DNA from: Kaistia defluvii
Lineage (GTDB): Bacteria; Pseudomonadota; Alphaproteobacteria; Rhizobiales; Kaistiaceae
Direction of reading: 5' to 3'
Assembly (NCBI RefSeq): GCF_040548815.1
Contig: NZ_JBEPSM010000002.1
Span: 62,001 to 126,000 of the forward strand
Length of the DNA stretch: 64,000 nt
The notes under the pieces were generated by a model, which was not told the DNA's origin, did no database searches, and worked only from the letters and a program-made list of their open reading frames with translations. This document shows, in pieces, positions 1 to 10,063 of the stretch. Position 1 is the first letter of the stretch. Every line of letters starts with the position of its first letter. The position numbers were made by a program, and so were the translations under genes.

Positions 1-1642
1 GACGGATGGCGGCGCGTCGGATTTTTCGGCGCTGCAGGCCGATCTGAGCGAGGGGCGCTCGGATCGCTTCGTGTTTTATGTCTTCGACCTGCTCTATCTC
101 GACGGATACGATCTTCGCGATTTGCCGCTTACCCAACGCCAGCAACTGCTGGCCCAAGTCGTGGCCCAGAGCGCGCCATGCCTGCGGCTCAGCCAGCATT
201 TCGAGGATGATGGCGCGGTCGTGTTCCGTCATGCGAGCCGGCTGGGCCTCGAAGGCATCGTCTCCAAGGTGGCGGATTCGCCCTATCGTTCCGGCCGCAA
301 CAAGAATTGGCTGAAGACGAAGAGTTCGAAGCGGCAGGAATTCGTCATCGGCGGCTATGTACCGTCGACGACCTCGCGTCGCGCCATTGGCTCGCTGGTG
401 CTGGGCGTTCAGGACGGCGGGGCGCTTCAGCATGTCGGCCGCGTCGGCACCGGCTTTTCCGTGAGCGTGGCGGAGGATCTGTTCAAGACGCTCGAAAGGA
501 TGCGGACCAGCGAAAGTCCGTTCGGCTCGCCGCTGACGGCGGAGGAGGGGCGTCAGGTGCGGTTCGTCCGGCCGGATCTGGTCGCCGAAGTCGAGTTCCG
601 CGCCTGGACTGCGGATGGCCATCTCCGGCATGCGTCCTTTCGCGGACTGCGGGAGGACAAGCCGGCCGTCGAGATTACCCGGGAGACCGCTGCCATGGAT
701 GAGAAGCCGGCGAGCAAGAAGAAGCCTGCGCGGGGAGGACCTGCGCGCTCCACCGTCAAGCTGACCCATCCCGACCGCGTCTACTGGCCGGATGCGGGCG
801 TCACCAAGCAGGGCCTGGCCGACTACTATGCCGAGATATGGCCCTCGATCGCGCCCTATATCACTCATCGCCCCCTGTCATTGCTGCGCTGTCCGAGCGG
901 CATCACGGGCGAGCAGTTCTTCCAGAAGAACGCCTGGAAGGGGCTGAACGAGGCAATCGTCCTGGTCGACGACCCGTCGACACAGGAAGTCGAGCAGCTG
1001 ATCAGCATCGAGGATCTCGACGGGCTGACGGCGCTGGTGCAATCGGCGGTGCTCGAAATCCATCCCTGGGGCTCGACGCTCGACGCCTGGGAGAAGCCGG
1101 ACATGATCATCCTGGATCTCGATCCCGGCGAGGGTACCGACTGGCAGGCGGTGATCGACGCGGCCCAGGAGGTCCGGCAGAGGCTGGCCGATGCGGGGCT
1201 CGCCGCCTTCGTCAAGACATCCGGCGGCAAGGGGCTGCATGTCGTGGCGCCGCTGGCGCCGAAGGCCGAATGGCCCGATATCAAGGCCTTCACCAAGGGG
1301 CTCGCCGACGCGATGGCGTCCGACAGCCCGGACCTCTACGTCTCGACCATCAGCAAGGCCAAGCGCCCCGGCAAGATCCTGATCGACTATCTGCGCAACC
1401 AGCGCGGCCAGACGGCGGTGGCGCCCTATTCGACCCGCGCGCGCCCTGGCGCGCCGGTTTCGGCGCCGCTCGCCTGGGAAGAATTGAGCCCGGCGATCGG
1501 CCCGGCCTATTTCACGGTGCTCAACATGCCGACCCGGCTGGCCTCGCTTGGCACCGTTCCCTGGGCCGATTTCCGCAAGGCGGCCAAGCCGCTGGAAATT
1601 GCTCCGGCCGGCAAAAAGAAGGCCCGGGCGGCCAAGAAGTAG
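1..1642 (+). CDS. ligD: ATP-dependent DNA ligase LigD, 3' part (ligase and polymerase domains)
   Basis: The reading frame is open from the first bases of the window, so the gene starts upstream; the internal GTG at 71 is not the real start. The visible N-terminal part is the end of an ATP-dependent ligase catalytic domain (FVFYVFDLLYLDGYDLR, then the LEGIVSK motif and the WLKTK motif), followed by the ligase OB-fold. A basic linker (KPASKKKPARGG) leads to a LigD-type primase/polymerase domain beginning VKLTHPDRVYWPD. It contains the ILDLDPG motif with the metal-binding acids and KTSGGKGLHV. The protein ends in a lysine-rich tail. LigD works with Ku in bacterial non-homologous end joining. Ku and any phosphoesterase domain lie outside the window. 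Confidence 0.93.
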   Translation, partial: TDGGASDFSALQADLSEGRSDRFVFYVFDLLYLDGYDLRDLPLTQRQQLLAQVVAQSAPCLRLSQHFEDDGAVVFRHASRLGLEGIVSKVADSPYRSGRNKNWLKTKSSKRQEFVIGGYVPSTTSRRAIGSLVLGVQDGGALQHVGRVGTGFSVSVAEDLFKTLERMRTSESPFGSPLTAEEGRQVRFVRPDLVAEVEFRAWTADGHLRHASFRGLREDKPAVEITRETAAMDEKPASKKKPARGGPARSTVKLTHPDRVYWPDAGVTKQGLADYYAEIWPSIAPYITHRPLSLLRCPSGITGEQFFQKNAWKGLNEAIVLVDDPSTQEVEQLISIEDLDGLTALVQSAVLEIHPWGSTLDAWEKPDMIILDLDPGEGTDWQAVIDAAQEVRQRLADAGLAAFVKTSGGKGLHVVAPLAPKAEWPDIKAFTKGLADAMASDSPDLYVSTISKAKRPGKILIDYLRNQRGQTAVAPYSTRARPGAPVSAPLAWEELSPAIGPAYFTVLNMPTRLASLGTVPWADFRKAAKPLEIAPAGKKKARAAKK

Positions 1643-1821
1643 CGTCTCTCTTGGGCTCTAGCAGCTGGGTAGAAAGACCCTCACCCTAGCCCTCTCCCGC
1701 GTGCGGGAGAGGGGATAGAGCTGCGCTGGATAAACTGCAGTTGGTGAAGCCCGCCGACCGAAAAGCCCTCTCCCGCGAGCGGGAGAGGGTGGGGTGAGGG
1801 GCTTGCTTGAAGCTCGCTCCG
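1643..1821. repeat. Convergent intergenic region with two GGGAGAGGG-type palindromic repeats
   Basis: Two copies of a palindromic repeat whose arms read CCCTCTCCCGC and GCGGGAGAGGG lie at 1690-1713 and 1766-1789. The first is preceded by CCCTCACCCTAG and the second followed by TGGGGTGAGGGG, so the pair is arranged head to head. The region separates ligD from a convergent operon, where such hairpins may also slow transcription. Further copies occur in the window near 28640, 51855, 61700 and 61765. Confidence 0.75.
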
Positions 1822-2775
1822 CTACTTCACCGCGCCGGCCGTCAGGCCCTTAACGATGTAGCGCTCCAGGAAGATGCCGACGATGGCGAGCGGCGCGATC
1901 GCGGCCGTCGATAGCGCGGCCATCGACCACCAGTTGATGCCTTGCGAGCCGGTCTGGCTCGCTACCATCACCGGCAGCGTGTTGGCGTTGGTCGAGGTCA
2001 GCAGGGCCGCGAAGAAATACTCGTTCCAGCACAGCACCACCGACAGGATGAAGGCGGCGACCATGCCCGGCAGCGAGATCGGCAGCACGATGCGCATGAA
2101 CGCGCCCCAGGTCGAGCAACCATCGACGAGGGCTGCCTGTTCCAGCTCGACGGGAATGCCGCGGAACTGGTCGCGCATGATCCAGATCACGATCGGCAGC
2201 ACCATCAGCGTGTAGACGACGATCAGGCCGATGCGGGTGTCGAGCAGCGCCAGCTCCTTGTAGAGAACGAGGAAAGGCATGGCGAGCACGACGGGCGGCA
2301 GGATCAGCTGCGACAGGAAGAAGAACGAGATGTCGCGGTTGCGCCATATCGCGAACTTGTAGTCGAAGCGGACCAGGCCGTAAGCGGCGAGCGAGCCGAG
2401 GATGACGGCCAGCAGCGAGGCGCCAATCGACATGATGGCCGAGTTCAGGAAGCGCTTCATGAACTCTTCGCGCACCGTCGACGTGCTGAAGATCGTGTCC
2501 GGCGACAGGCCGATCGAGCGCCAGCCTCGCCAGTCGGGCGTGTAGTCATACCAGGGGATCATATGGCCCTGGGTGACGTCGACGGCGACCTTGAACGACG
2601 TCGTGATGGTCCAGTAGATCGGGAACAGCGCGATGAAGGTCCACAGGATCAGCAGGGTGTAGATCGCCACCTTGCCGGCGATGCGCTTCGAATTGCTGAC
2701 GAGCTCGCTCGGCGGTTCGCGATAGGCTTGATAGCGGGTGGCCATGGCGGTTTGTGCTTTCATGCTCGTGGCCAT
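1822..2775 (-). CDS. Carbohydrate ABC transporter permease, MalG type
   Basis: 317-aa inner-membrane protein of the CUT1 sugar permease family. A first membrane segment (IYTLLILWTFIALFPIYWTITTSF) is followed by the permease core and the EAA-type loop EQAALVDGCSTWGAFMRIVLPISLPG, which contacts the ATPase. The start codon overlaps the stop of the upstream permease gene (TAATG, positions 2773-2777), indicating translational coupling. A second ATG 12 nt in is an alternative start. It forms the channel with the permease at 2775-3890. No ATPase gene is nearby. The substrate is inferred to be a sugar or polyol from the family and from the kinase and mutarotase next door. Confidence 0.88.
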   Translation of the reverse strand: MATSMKAQTAMATRYQAYREPPSELVSNSKRIAGKVAIYTLLILWTFIALFPIYWTITTSFKVAVDVTQGHMIPWYDYTPDWRGWRSIGLSPDTIFSTSTVREEFMKRFLNSAIMSIGASLLAVILGSLAAYGLVRFDYKFAIWRNRDISFFFLSQLILPPVVLAMPFLVLYKELALLDTRIGLIVVYTLMVLPIVIWIMRDQFRGIPVELEQAALVDGCSTWGAFMRIVLPISLPGMVAAFILSVVLCWNEYFFAALLTSTNANTLPVMVASQTGSQGINWWSMAALSTAAIAPLAIVGIFLERYIVKGLTAGAVK

Positions 2776-3890
2776 TATCCGGTCACCCGCTTCATCCAGC
2801 GGCTGGAACCCCAGAGCAGCAGGGCGATGAACAGGGCGATCAGGATGAAGTAGAACTCAGCCACCATGGTGCCGTAGCCGACATTCGAACGGTCGCGATA
2901 TTCGCGGAAGATGAAGCTCGACACCGTGTCGGTCGAGCCGCCCGGGCCGCCCGAGGTCACGGTGATGACGATGTCGGCGAGCTTCAGCTGGAAGATGATG
3001 CGGATGATGATGGCGGTGATGGAAACCGGCAGCATCAGCGGGAAGACGATCTGCCAGAACGAGCGCCAGCCATTGGCGCCGTCGACCTTGGCGGCCTCCA
3101 TGATTTCCTTGGGCAGCGCCTGCAGGCCAGCAAGCAGCAGGATCATCACGAACGGGATCCAGACCCAGGCGTCCATCGCCATGATCGAGAAGCGGGCGAT
3201 CCAGGGCGAGGCGAAGAAGGCGGGATTCTCCCAGCCGAGATGGCGGGCGAGGGTGGCGGCCGGGCCGAAGCGATATTCCATCAGCGACTTGCCGACCATC
3301 CAGCCGACGGCGACCGGGCTCAGCATGAAGGGCATCAGGAAGGCGACGCGGAAGAATTTTCGCGCGCGGATTTCGGCGTTGAGGAGCAGCGCGAGGCCGA
3401 AGGCGATGGCGTACTGCACCAGCACGGCCAGCACGTAATAGCCCATGTTGCGCAGCGCGTTCCAGAAGTAGCCGTCCTGCATCAGCGCCCAGAAATTGGC
3501 GAGGCCGTTGAACGAGCGGCCCTCGAACGAGGCGAGGTTCCAGTCGGTGAAGGCGATATAGAGGCCGGCGACCGTCGGGAAGATCACCACGGCGACGGTG
3601 AAAAGGATGGCCGGCAGCACGAACAGCGCCCGTTTGCCGCCCTCGCCGCGGATCATCACCTGGCCGGCGCCGAGCGCGACGCCCCAGGCGAGATAGGCGT
3701 AGAGGACCGGACGCCAGTTGGCGAAGCCGGTTTCCGTCTGGCCGGCGGCGTACAGCATCTGGAAAAGCACGATCGCGGCGAGCGCGAGGGTCGCCAGCGT
3801 GATCAGCCACTTGCCCGCCGCGCGGCGCGCCGGCGGTATGTCGTGCGTGGCGATCAGGTCCTGCGGCGCGGCAACTTGGGACGTCTGCAT
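2775..3890 (-). CDS. Carbohydrate ABC transporter permease, MalF type
   Basis: 371-aa permease, longer than its partner, with extra N-terminal membrane segments (WLITLATLALAAIVLFQMLYA, then a pair near residues 65-110) before the six-helix permease core. The cytoplasmic EAA loop reads KEIMEAAKVDGANGWRSFWQIVFPLMLPV, the ATPase docking motif. It ends RWMKRVTG and overlaps the next permease by one base. A rho-independent terminator lies between it and the binding-protein gene upstream (3932-3970), so the permeases are probably made at lower level than the binding protein or have their own weak promoter. Confidence 0.88.
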   Translation of the reverse strand: MQTSQVAAPQDLIATHDIPPARRAAGKWLITLATLALAAIVLFQMLYAAGQTETGFANWRPVLYAYLAWGVALGAGQVMIRGEGGKRALFVLPAILFTVAVVIFPTVAGLYIAFTDWNLASFEGRSFNGLANFWALMQDGYFWNALRNMGYYVLAVLVQYAIAFGLALLLNAEIRARKFFRVAFLMPFMLSPVAVGWMVGKSLMEYRFGPAATLARHLGWENPAFFASPWIARFSIMAMDAWVWIPFVMILLLAGLQALPKEIMEAAKVDGANGWRSFWQIVFPLMLPVSITAIIIRIIFQLKLADIVITVTSGGPGGSTDTVSSFIFREYRDRSNVGYGTMVAEFYFILIALFIALLLWGSSRWMKRVTG

Positions 3891-3931
3891 AGAGGTTTGC
3901 TCATCAATGAACGTCGCGAACGACGCTCCCA

Positions 3932-3970
3932 GAAAAAAACCGGCTGGCGACGCATTCGCGCCGCCAGCCC
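3932..3970 (-). terminator. Rho-independent terminator or attenuator between binding protein and permeases
   Basis: On the minus strand the stem is GGCTGGCG / CGCCAGCC (plus-strand arms 3942-3949 and 3962-3969), followed after two bases by a run of seven T (plus-strand A run 3933-3939). It lies about 105 bp after the stop of the binding-protein gene and before the permease genes. This placement fits the excess of binding protein usual in ABC operons. Confidence 0.75.
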
Positions 3971-4075
3971 ATTACGTTCCGCTGGCATGTCCGCCGGCTT
4001 GCGGCCGATGAACGTTTCCCCGGCCCTGGGGCCCGAAGAACCGCCTGCTGGCGCCGGAACCGGCGTGTACCAGGC

Positions 4076-5752
4076 TTAGCCGCCGAGCGAGGCCTTGTAG
4101 AGCTCGATCTGCTTGTCGCGGCCGATCTGGTCGGTCAGCTTCTCCCAGGCAGCAGCGATCTTGTCGGCGCCTTCCTGGGCTGTACCCTGACCGGCGAAGG
4201 TCTTGGCCAGTTCGTCCTCGGCGATCGAGTAGTACTGGAAGATGCCGGGGATGCGCGGCTCGATCGCCGCGTTCGGGTGGTTGTAGCTGTCCTTGTTGGC
4301 ATTGAGGTAGGCGGTGATGAACGCCTCGTCATAGCCGGCAGCGACCCATTCCGGGATGTTGAACTGGCTGTTCCGGTAGGGCTGGAAGCCCGAGGGATAG
4401 GCCGACATCCAGAGCGCGATGTCCTTGCCGCCGAGATGGGCGGCGGCGGACCAGGCTGCCTTCTTCTTCTTCTCGTCGGCATCGACGCGCGCCATGACAT
4501 AGACGCCCCAGCCGAGGAAGGCCATGTTGGGCGCATAGTTCGGGCCGGAGGCGAGCTTGTCCCACTGGCCGGTCTTGGCGTTGTAGACGTCGTCCGAACC
4601 CGGCAGGATCGAGAAGCCGGTGACGTCGCCGACGACCGAGGTGTCGCTGGTCTTGGCGTTGGAGCCGACATCGCCCCACCACGAGACCATCGAGCCGGTG
4701 CCGCCCAGGAACTGCTGGAAGGCGGTCGTGTTCGGGTCGGCGTTGATCTGGTCGGCCGGCTCCGACGGCAGCGCGTCGATCACGTCCTGGATGGCGCGCA
4801 CCCAGGCCGGATTGTTGATGCGCGGCTTCATCGTGTCGGCGTCGAACAGCCAGGCCTTGTCGTCGGGATGCTTGGCGTAGGCCGTCGCACGGCTGCCGAG
4901 GAAGTAGAAGCCGAAACCGCCCCAGGCCTTCGGCGCGTCGAGATAGCCGTAGAGGTCCTGGCCGCCGAGCTTCTTGCCCTTGAGGAACTTGGTCGCGGCC
5001 TGAACCTGCTGCCAGGTCTTGGGCACGCCCCATTCGCCCTCGTGGCCTTCGTCCTTCCACGCCTTGGCGAGGTCGGCATCGGCGAACACGTCGGTGCGGT
5101 GGTTGAAGGTGTGGCAGTCGCCGTCGATCGAGACGCGATAGGTCTTGCCGTTCCAGGTGCCGACCGGTGCCTTGAGGTAGCCGACATAGTCGTCCATGTC
5201 GATCTGGGCCTTGACCCAGTCCGGCATCTCGGAAGCGAGACCCTTGCCGCAGACGTCGCCCTCGAAGGGAGCGCCCATCTCGATGACGTCGAAATCGACG
5301 GTGCCGGTGGCGATCGACTGCTGCAGGCGGGCGTTATAATCGGCCTGGGCGAGATCGATCCAGTTGATCTTGGCGCCGGTATAGGCCTCCCACGGCTTCA
5401 GGAAGCCGCGGAACAGCATGTTGTGCAGGTTCTGGTTGTTGAGGCCCATGAAGGTCAGCTCAACGCCGGCGAACTCGCCTTCCTTGACGTTCTTCTTGGT
5501 GGCGTCGAGCACCATCTCGCCGACCTTCTGCCAGTCCGCGTCGGTGGGCGAACCCTTGCCGACACCGGGAACCGCCAGAAGCTGGGCGCGAAGGTCGCCG
5601 GCCTGCGCCATGGCGGGCTGGGCGAACAGGCTGGCGCCGCCCATGCCGAGCGCGCCGGTAGCAGCGAGCGCGCCGAGGCCAGCGGCGCCCTTCAGGATGC
5701 CGCGGCGGCTGGCCAGCCACTTCGAATGCTGTTCGTAGTCCTGCGTCTTCAT
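4076..5752 (-). CDS. ABC transporter substrate-binding protein, Tat-exported, sugar/polyol type
   Basis: 558-aa periplasmic binding protein, longer than the usual 420 aa of CUT1 sugar-binding proteins. The start at 5752 (MKTQDYEQHSK) is chosen because GGGAGG sits just upstream; the open frame extending further upstream has no sign of coding. The N-terminus carries a twin-arginine signal (SRRGILKGAAGLGALAATG, then AQPAMA cleavage), which implies folded export. The mature part has the extracellular solute-binding fold (LMGLNNQ-like start, TGAKINWIDLAQADYNARL, and DFDVIEMGAPF). It is the first gene of the minus-strand operon with the two permeases. Long proteins of this kind include rhizobial polyol binders, but the substrate here is not decided by sequence. 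Confidence 0.85.
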   Translation of the reverse strand: MKTQDYEQHSKWLASRRGILKGAAGLGALAATGALGMGGASLFAQPAMAQAGDLRAQLLAVPGVGKGSPTDADWQKVGEMVLDATKKNVKEGEFAGVELTFMGLNNQNLHNMLFRGFLKPWEAYTGAKINWIDLAQADYNARLQQSIATGTVDFDVIEMGAPFEGDVCGKGLASEMPDWVKAQIDMDDYVGYLKAPVGTWNGKTYRVSIDGDCHTFNHRTDVFADADLAKAWKDEGHEGEWGVPKTWQQVQAATKFLKGKKLGGQDLYGYLDAPKAWGGFGFYFLGSRATAYAKHPDDKAWLFDADTMKPRINNPAWVRAIQDVIDALPSEPADQINADPNTTAFQQFLGGTGSMVSWWGDVGSNAKTSDTSVVGDVTGFSILPGSDDVYNAKTGQWDKLASGPNYAPNMAFLGWGVYVMARVDADEKKKKAAWSAAAHLGGKDIALWMSAYPSGFQPYRNSQFNIPEWVAAGYDEAFITAYLNANKDSYNHPNAAIEPRIPGIFQYYSIAEDELAKTFAGQGTAQEGADKIAAAWEKLTDQIGRDKQIELYKASLGG

Positions 5753-6109
5753 GAAATCCTCCCGATTGAGATGACGTTTCGGTGATTGCCGCTGCTGATG
5801 CCGGACCGTTTGACGGTTCATCTGGCGAGCGCGTGCATTCACCTTCCTCCATGCCGCCTTGCGGCGGCACAATTCCCTATCCGGCCGGCGTGGCGCAAAG
5901 TCTGCGCCCGCGGGGCTTGGAAGCAACAAAAGCGGCAATCGCACTCGGCGTCAACGGGTAAGTTTTTCTTCCTTGCTTTTTGTTTTTCATATGCGAAAAA
6001 TCAAAAAAGTATGGAAGCTATACTATCTGCCTCTGCGATATTCCAAGACTGTTGCTATCCTCCCTTGCCCGGTGCCCGTGCGGTCATCGCCGGCGCCGCA
6101 TTCTCCACC
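5753..6109 (-). promoter_or_regulatory. AT-rich promoter region of the sugar ABC operon with palindrome TTTTTC-N6-GAAAAA
   Basis: This 357-bp gap has no gene. It separates the ribokinase stop from the binding-protein start. Around 5960-6040 the base composition falls sharply compared with the flanks. A perfect inverted repeat, TTTTTC at 5983-5988 and GAAAAA at 5995-6000 around ATATGC, lies about 235 bp upstream of the start. It is a candidate operator, possibly for the IclR regulator at 7775-8587. This assignment is inference. Confidence 0.5.
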
Positions 6110-7048
6110 TCATGGGGCAGCCGCCTGAAGCTGCGCCTCGACCTCGGCCCGATAGGGCATGGAGGGCGCGGTGCCCGCGCGCGTGACGGAAATGCCGGCG
6201 ACGGCGCAGCCGAAACGGGCGGCGGCGACCGGATCGGCCCCACTCGCCAGTGCCGCAGCGAAGCCGCCATTGAACGCATCGCCGGCGCCGGCCGTCTCCA
6301 CCACCGGGCCGGCGCTGATCGCCGGGATATGGATCGAGCCGGTGCGGCTATGCAGCAGCACCCCGGCTTCGCCCAGCGTGATCAACGCCGTGCCGACGCC
6401 CTTGGCAAGGAAGGCATCGCCCGCCTGGCGCGCGCTGGCGAGGTCGGTGACGGCGATGCCGGTCAACAGTGCCGCTTCGCTCTCGTTCGGCGTGACATAG
6501 TCGCAAAGGGCGTAGAGCGCGTCGTCGAAGGCTTCTGCCGGGGCCGGATTGAAGATCGTCACCACGCCGGCGGCGCGGGCAATCTCCAGCCCCCGCCTTG
6601 CTGCCTCGACCGGCTGTTCGAGCTGGGTGATGAACACCGCCGCCTCGCGGATCACGTCCGCGGCCGCCTCGACATCGACGGCGCTGATCGTCGCCGCCGC
6701 GCCGGGAACGACGATGATCGCGTTTTCGCCCGTCGCATCATTCACATAGATGAAGGCGGCGCCGGTTGGCTGGTCCGCCATCTCCGTGACATTGGCGGCG
6801 ATGCCCTCGGCCCGCCAGGTGTCGAGCGCCACGGCGCCAAAGGCGTCCTTGCCGATCTTGGACAGGAAAGTGACCGGGGCGCCCGCGCGGGCCGCCGCGA
6901 CGGCCTGGTTGGACCCCTTGCCGCCCGGGCCCATCTTGAAGCCGGAGCCGGCGATGGTTTCGCCGACGCCCGGCATCCGGCCGGCACGAAACGCGAGATC
7001 CGCCACGAAGATTCCGAGAATGGCGACGCCGCGCCTCGTATCCGTCAT
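6110..7048 (-). CDS. Ribokinase-family sugar kinase (PfkB superfamily)
   Basis: 312-aa cytoplasmic carbohydrate kinase. The N-terminal PfkB signature GGKGSNQAVAAARAGA (about residues 42-57) binds sugar, and the C-terminal signature ETAGAGDAFNGGFAAAL carries the catalytic Asp in GAGD. Length and motifs match ribokinase (about 305 aa). It follows the FucU/RbsD gene by 13 bp, the usual rbsD-rbsK pairing, so the two probably act on the same sugar: the mutarotase supplies the correct anomer and the kinase phosphorylates it. The neighbouring ABC importer is the likely source of the sugar. The exact sugar (ribose or another pentose or deoxysugar) is not determined. Confidence 0.9.
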   Translation of the reverse strand: MTDTRRGVAILGIFVADLAFRAGRMPGVGETIAGSGFKMGPGGKGSNQAVAAARAGAPVTFLSKIGKDAFGAVALDTWRAEGIAANVTEMADQPTGAAFIYVNDATGENAIIVVPGAAATISAVDVEAAADVIREAAVFITQLEQPVEAARRGLEIARAAGVVTIFNPAPAEAFDDALYALCDYVTPNESEAALLTGIAVTDLASARQAGDAFLAKGVGTALITLGEAGVLLHSRTGSIHIPAISAGPVVETAGAGDAFNGGFAAALASGADPVAAARFGCAVAGISVTRAGTAPSMPYRAEVEAQLQAAAP

Positions 7049-7061
7049 GTTGCGCCTCCGC

Positions 7062-7517
7062 CTAGCGCGCGTCGGGCGGAATGACGCCCTTCTTCAGGAT
7101 GAAGCAGCCATAGAAGCGGCGTTCACCGGTCTGGATGACGCAATAGGCGTTGCGGGCGCGCTCGTAGAAATCGAAGCGCTCGACTGAGCCCATCGGCCAG
7201 GAGCGGCCTTCGGCGGCGTCGATCTCGGCCTGCACTTCGTTCTGCACGTCGGGAAGCTGGTCGGGGCTGCCGACGATTTCCATGCGCAGTGCCGGCTGGT
7301 CGACGAAGCTGTCGAGCGGCAGGACGGAGAGGATCGCGCGCGCCGCCTCGGCGGCCGAGACGTTGTCGATCCGCAGGAGCTCGCCCAGCACGGTTTCGCG
7401 GGCGACGGAGTCGGCGGGGAAATTGGTGTCGCAGATGACGAGGTCGTCGCCATGGCCCATCGCCCTGAGGGCGTACAGCACGTCCGCGTTCAAAAGCGGG
7501 TTGATCGATTTCAGCAT
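7062..7517 (-). CDS. fucU: RbsD/FucU family sugar mutarotase
   Basis: 151-aa protein beginning MLKSINPLLNADVLYALRAMGHGDDLVICDTNFPA, with the conserved catalytic His in MGHGD and the C-terminal FYGCFILKKG segment containing the active-site Tyr/Gly region. Length is closer to FucU (about 140-150 aa) than to RbsD. The family converts sugar anomers (pyranose/furanose or alpha/beta L-fucose). GGAGGG stands 5-6 bases before the ATG at 7517. It is translated just upstream of the ribokinase gene. Which sugar it handles is inferred only from context. Confidence 0.88.
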   Translation of the reverse strand: MLKSINPLLNADVLYALRAMGHGDDLVICDTNFPADSVARETVLGELLRIDNVSAAEAARAILSVLPLDSFVDQPALRMEIVGSPDQLPDVQNEVQAEIDAAEGRSWPMGSVERFDFYERARNAYCVIQTGERRFYGCFILKKGVIPPDAR

Positions 7518-7774
7518 GAGTCCCTCCGTTGTCCGTCCGTCCGCTTGAGCAGATCTTGGCGTCGCCGACCGGCCGGTTACCGCGCCACTCTAGCGTGACA
7601 CGAGCGGCGGCGGAAATGGGCAGATCGCCGATTCTCGCCCGACTCGGGCCTGCGATGCACAAAAAGAATCGCGGTTTTCTGCGCGTCGCAGCACGTTCGA
7701 GCGCCGCGACAGGACCGATCCACAAAGGTGCGCGACGCCGTTCGGCGTTGCCGGGGCGGTCGCAACGGACGGGG
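7518..7774. other. Intergenic region between the IclR gene and fucU
   Basis: 257 bp with no recognisable gene. It probably carries the promoter for the fucU-kinase pair. An outer inverted repeat TGCGA / TCGCA brackets about 7651-7690. No clear -35/-10 was found. Confidence 0.35.
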
Positions 7775-8587
7775 TCAGTCGGCGGTCTGGCGCTGCAATT
7801 GCGACGAGGACAACTTCTGCGAAATCTGCGCCGTCGCTTCCTGCAACCTGGCGATGAGGCGGGGCCGGATTTCTGCGGTGACACGTCGCTCGGGCGCCGA
7901 GATGCTGATCGCGGCGACGGGATAGCCGGTCTCGTTGAGGATGGCGACGCCCATGCACATCGTGCCTTCCTCGTTCTCGCCGATCTCGATGGCGACGCCG
8001 GTCGCCGCGGCTTCGACGAGCTGCTTCTCGATCGTCTTCAACTGCGTGATGGTGCGCAGCGTGCGTTGCGGCAGTGCGTCGGAGAGCAGTTGCGTGCGTT
8101 CGGCGAGGGGCAGTTGGGCCAGGATGGCCTTGCCGAGCGCGGTCGAGTGCACGGGATCGCGGCTGCCGATGCGCGCCTGCATGCGCAGCGCGCGGGTCGA
8201 TTCGATGATGTCGATATACACGACGTGGTTGTCTGCGAGGACCGCGAGGTTGGTGGTCTCGTTGAATTCGCGGTTGATCTCGGTCAGCGCCGGCAGGGCG
8301 CATTCGCGCAGCCTCTGGATGCTCTTGTCGGCGGTCGCCAGCGCGCGAAAGCGGATGCCGACGCTGTATCGGTCGCGATTGGCGTCATAGGTGAGGAAGC
8401 CGGCGGCGCTCAGCGTCCGCAGATAGCGGAACACGCTGGTCTTTGGCAGGCCCAGTTCGCTGGCGATCGTCGTCAGCGAGGCCGGATGGCCCTTCTGCGC
8501 GATCGCATCGAGCACCTTGAGGGCCTTCAGGACCGGGCCGACAATATAGCGGTCGTCTGTTTCCATGCTCATCGCCGGTCGTTCCAT
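7775..8587 (-). CDS. IclR-family transcriptional regulator
   Basis: 270-aa DNA-binding regulator. The N-terminal winged helix-turn-helix is visible at residues 15-75 (VLKALKVLDAIAQKGHPASLTTIASELGLPKTSVFRYLRTL), followed by the IclR effector-binding domain (RIGSRDPVHSTALGKAILAQLP and the ENEEGTMCMGVAILNETGYPVAAISISAP core). Family members usually control adjacent catabolic and transport genes. It is divergent from the aminotransferase/amino-acid ABC operon and upstream of the sugar genes on the same strand, so either could be its target. Inverted repeats at 8642-8656 and 5983-6000 are candidate operators. Confidence 0.9.
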   Translation of the reverse strand: MERPAMSMETDDRYIVGPVLKALKVLDAIAQKGHPASLTTIASELGLPKTSVFRYLRTLSAAGFLTYDANRDRYSVGIRFRALATADKSIQRLRECALPALTEINREFNETTNLAVLADNHVVYIDIIESTRALRMQARIGSRDPVHSTALGKAILAQLPLAERTQLLSDALPQRTLRTITQLKTIEKQLVEAAATGVAIEIGENEEGTMCMGVAILNETGYPVAAISISAPERRVTAEIRPRLIARLQEATAQISQKLSSSQLQRQTAD

Positions 8588-8641
8588 TCCTGCTTCCGCC
8601 GCCCGGAAACTAGCTTTTTTCCGTCACGCGAAACAAGCGCT

Positions 8642-8656
8642 CGTTTACATGAAACG
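8642..8656. promoter_or_regulatory. Inverted repeat CGTTT-N5-AAACG in the iclR/aminotransferase divergent region
   Basis: CGTTT (8642-8646) and AAACG (8652-8656) form a perfect inverted repeat around ACATG, 46 bp before the aminotransferase start and 55 bp from the iclR start. Position and symmetry suit a regulator operator, most simply the IclR protein. No experimental basis. Confidence 0.4.
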
Positions 8657-8701
8657 GGCCTTCTGGCTTGGTGCTGGGCATACCAAGCAGAGGAGCTAGC
8701 G

Positions 8702-10063
<1,362 letters not shown>

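Noticed and set aside
2754..4079. 441-codon open frame on the plus strand opposite the sugar permeases
   Set aside because: No recognisable protein features and it crosses a terminator and two clear permease genes.
1822..5752. Assignment of the sugar importer as the rhizobial glycerol system GlpVPQ
   Set aside because: The long binding protein is suggestive, but no glpS/glpT ATPases, glpD or glpR are nearby and the neighbours are a ribokinase and a mutarotase.
7529..8701. Upstream extension of the aminotransferase frame by 391 codons
   Set aside because: It runs antisense through the iclR gene and the divergent promoter. TTG at 8702 with AGAGGAG upstream is a better start.
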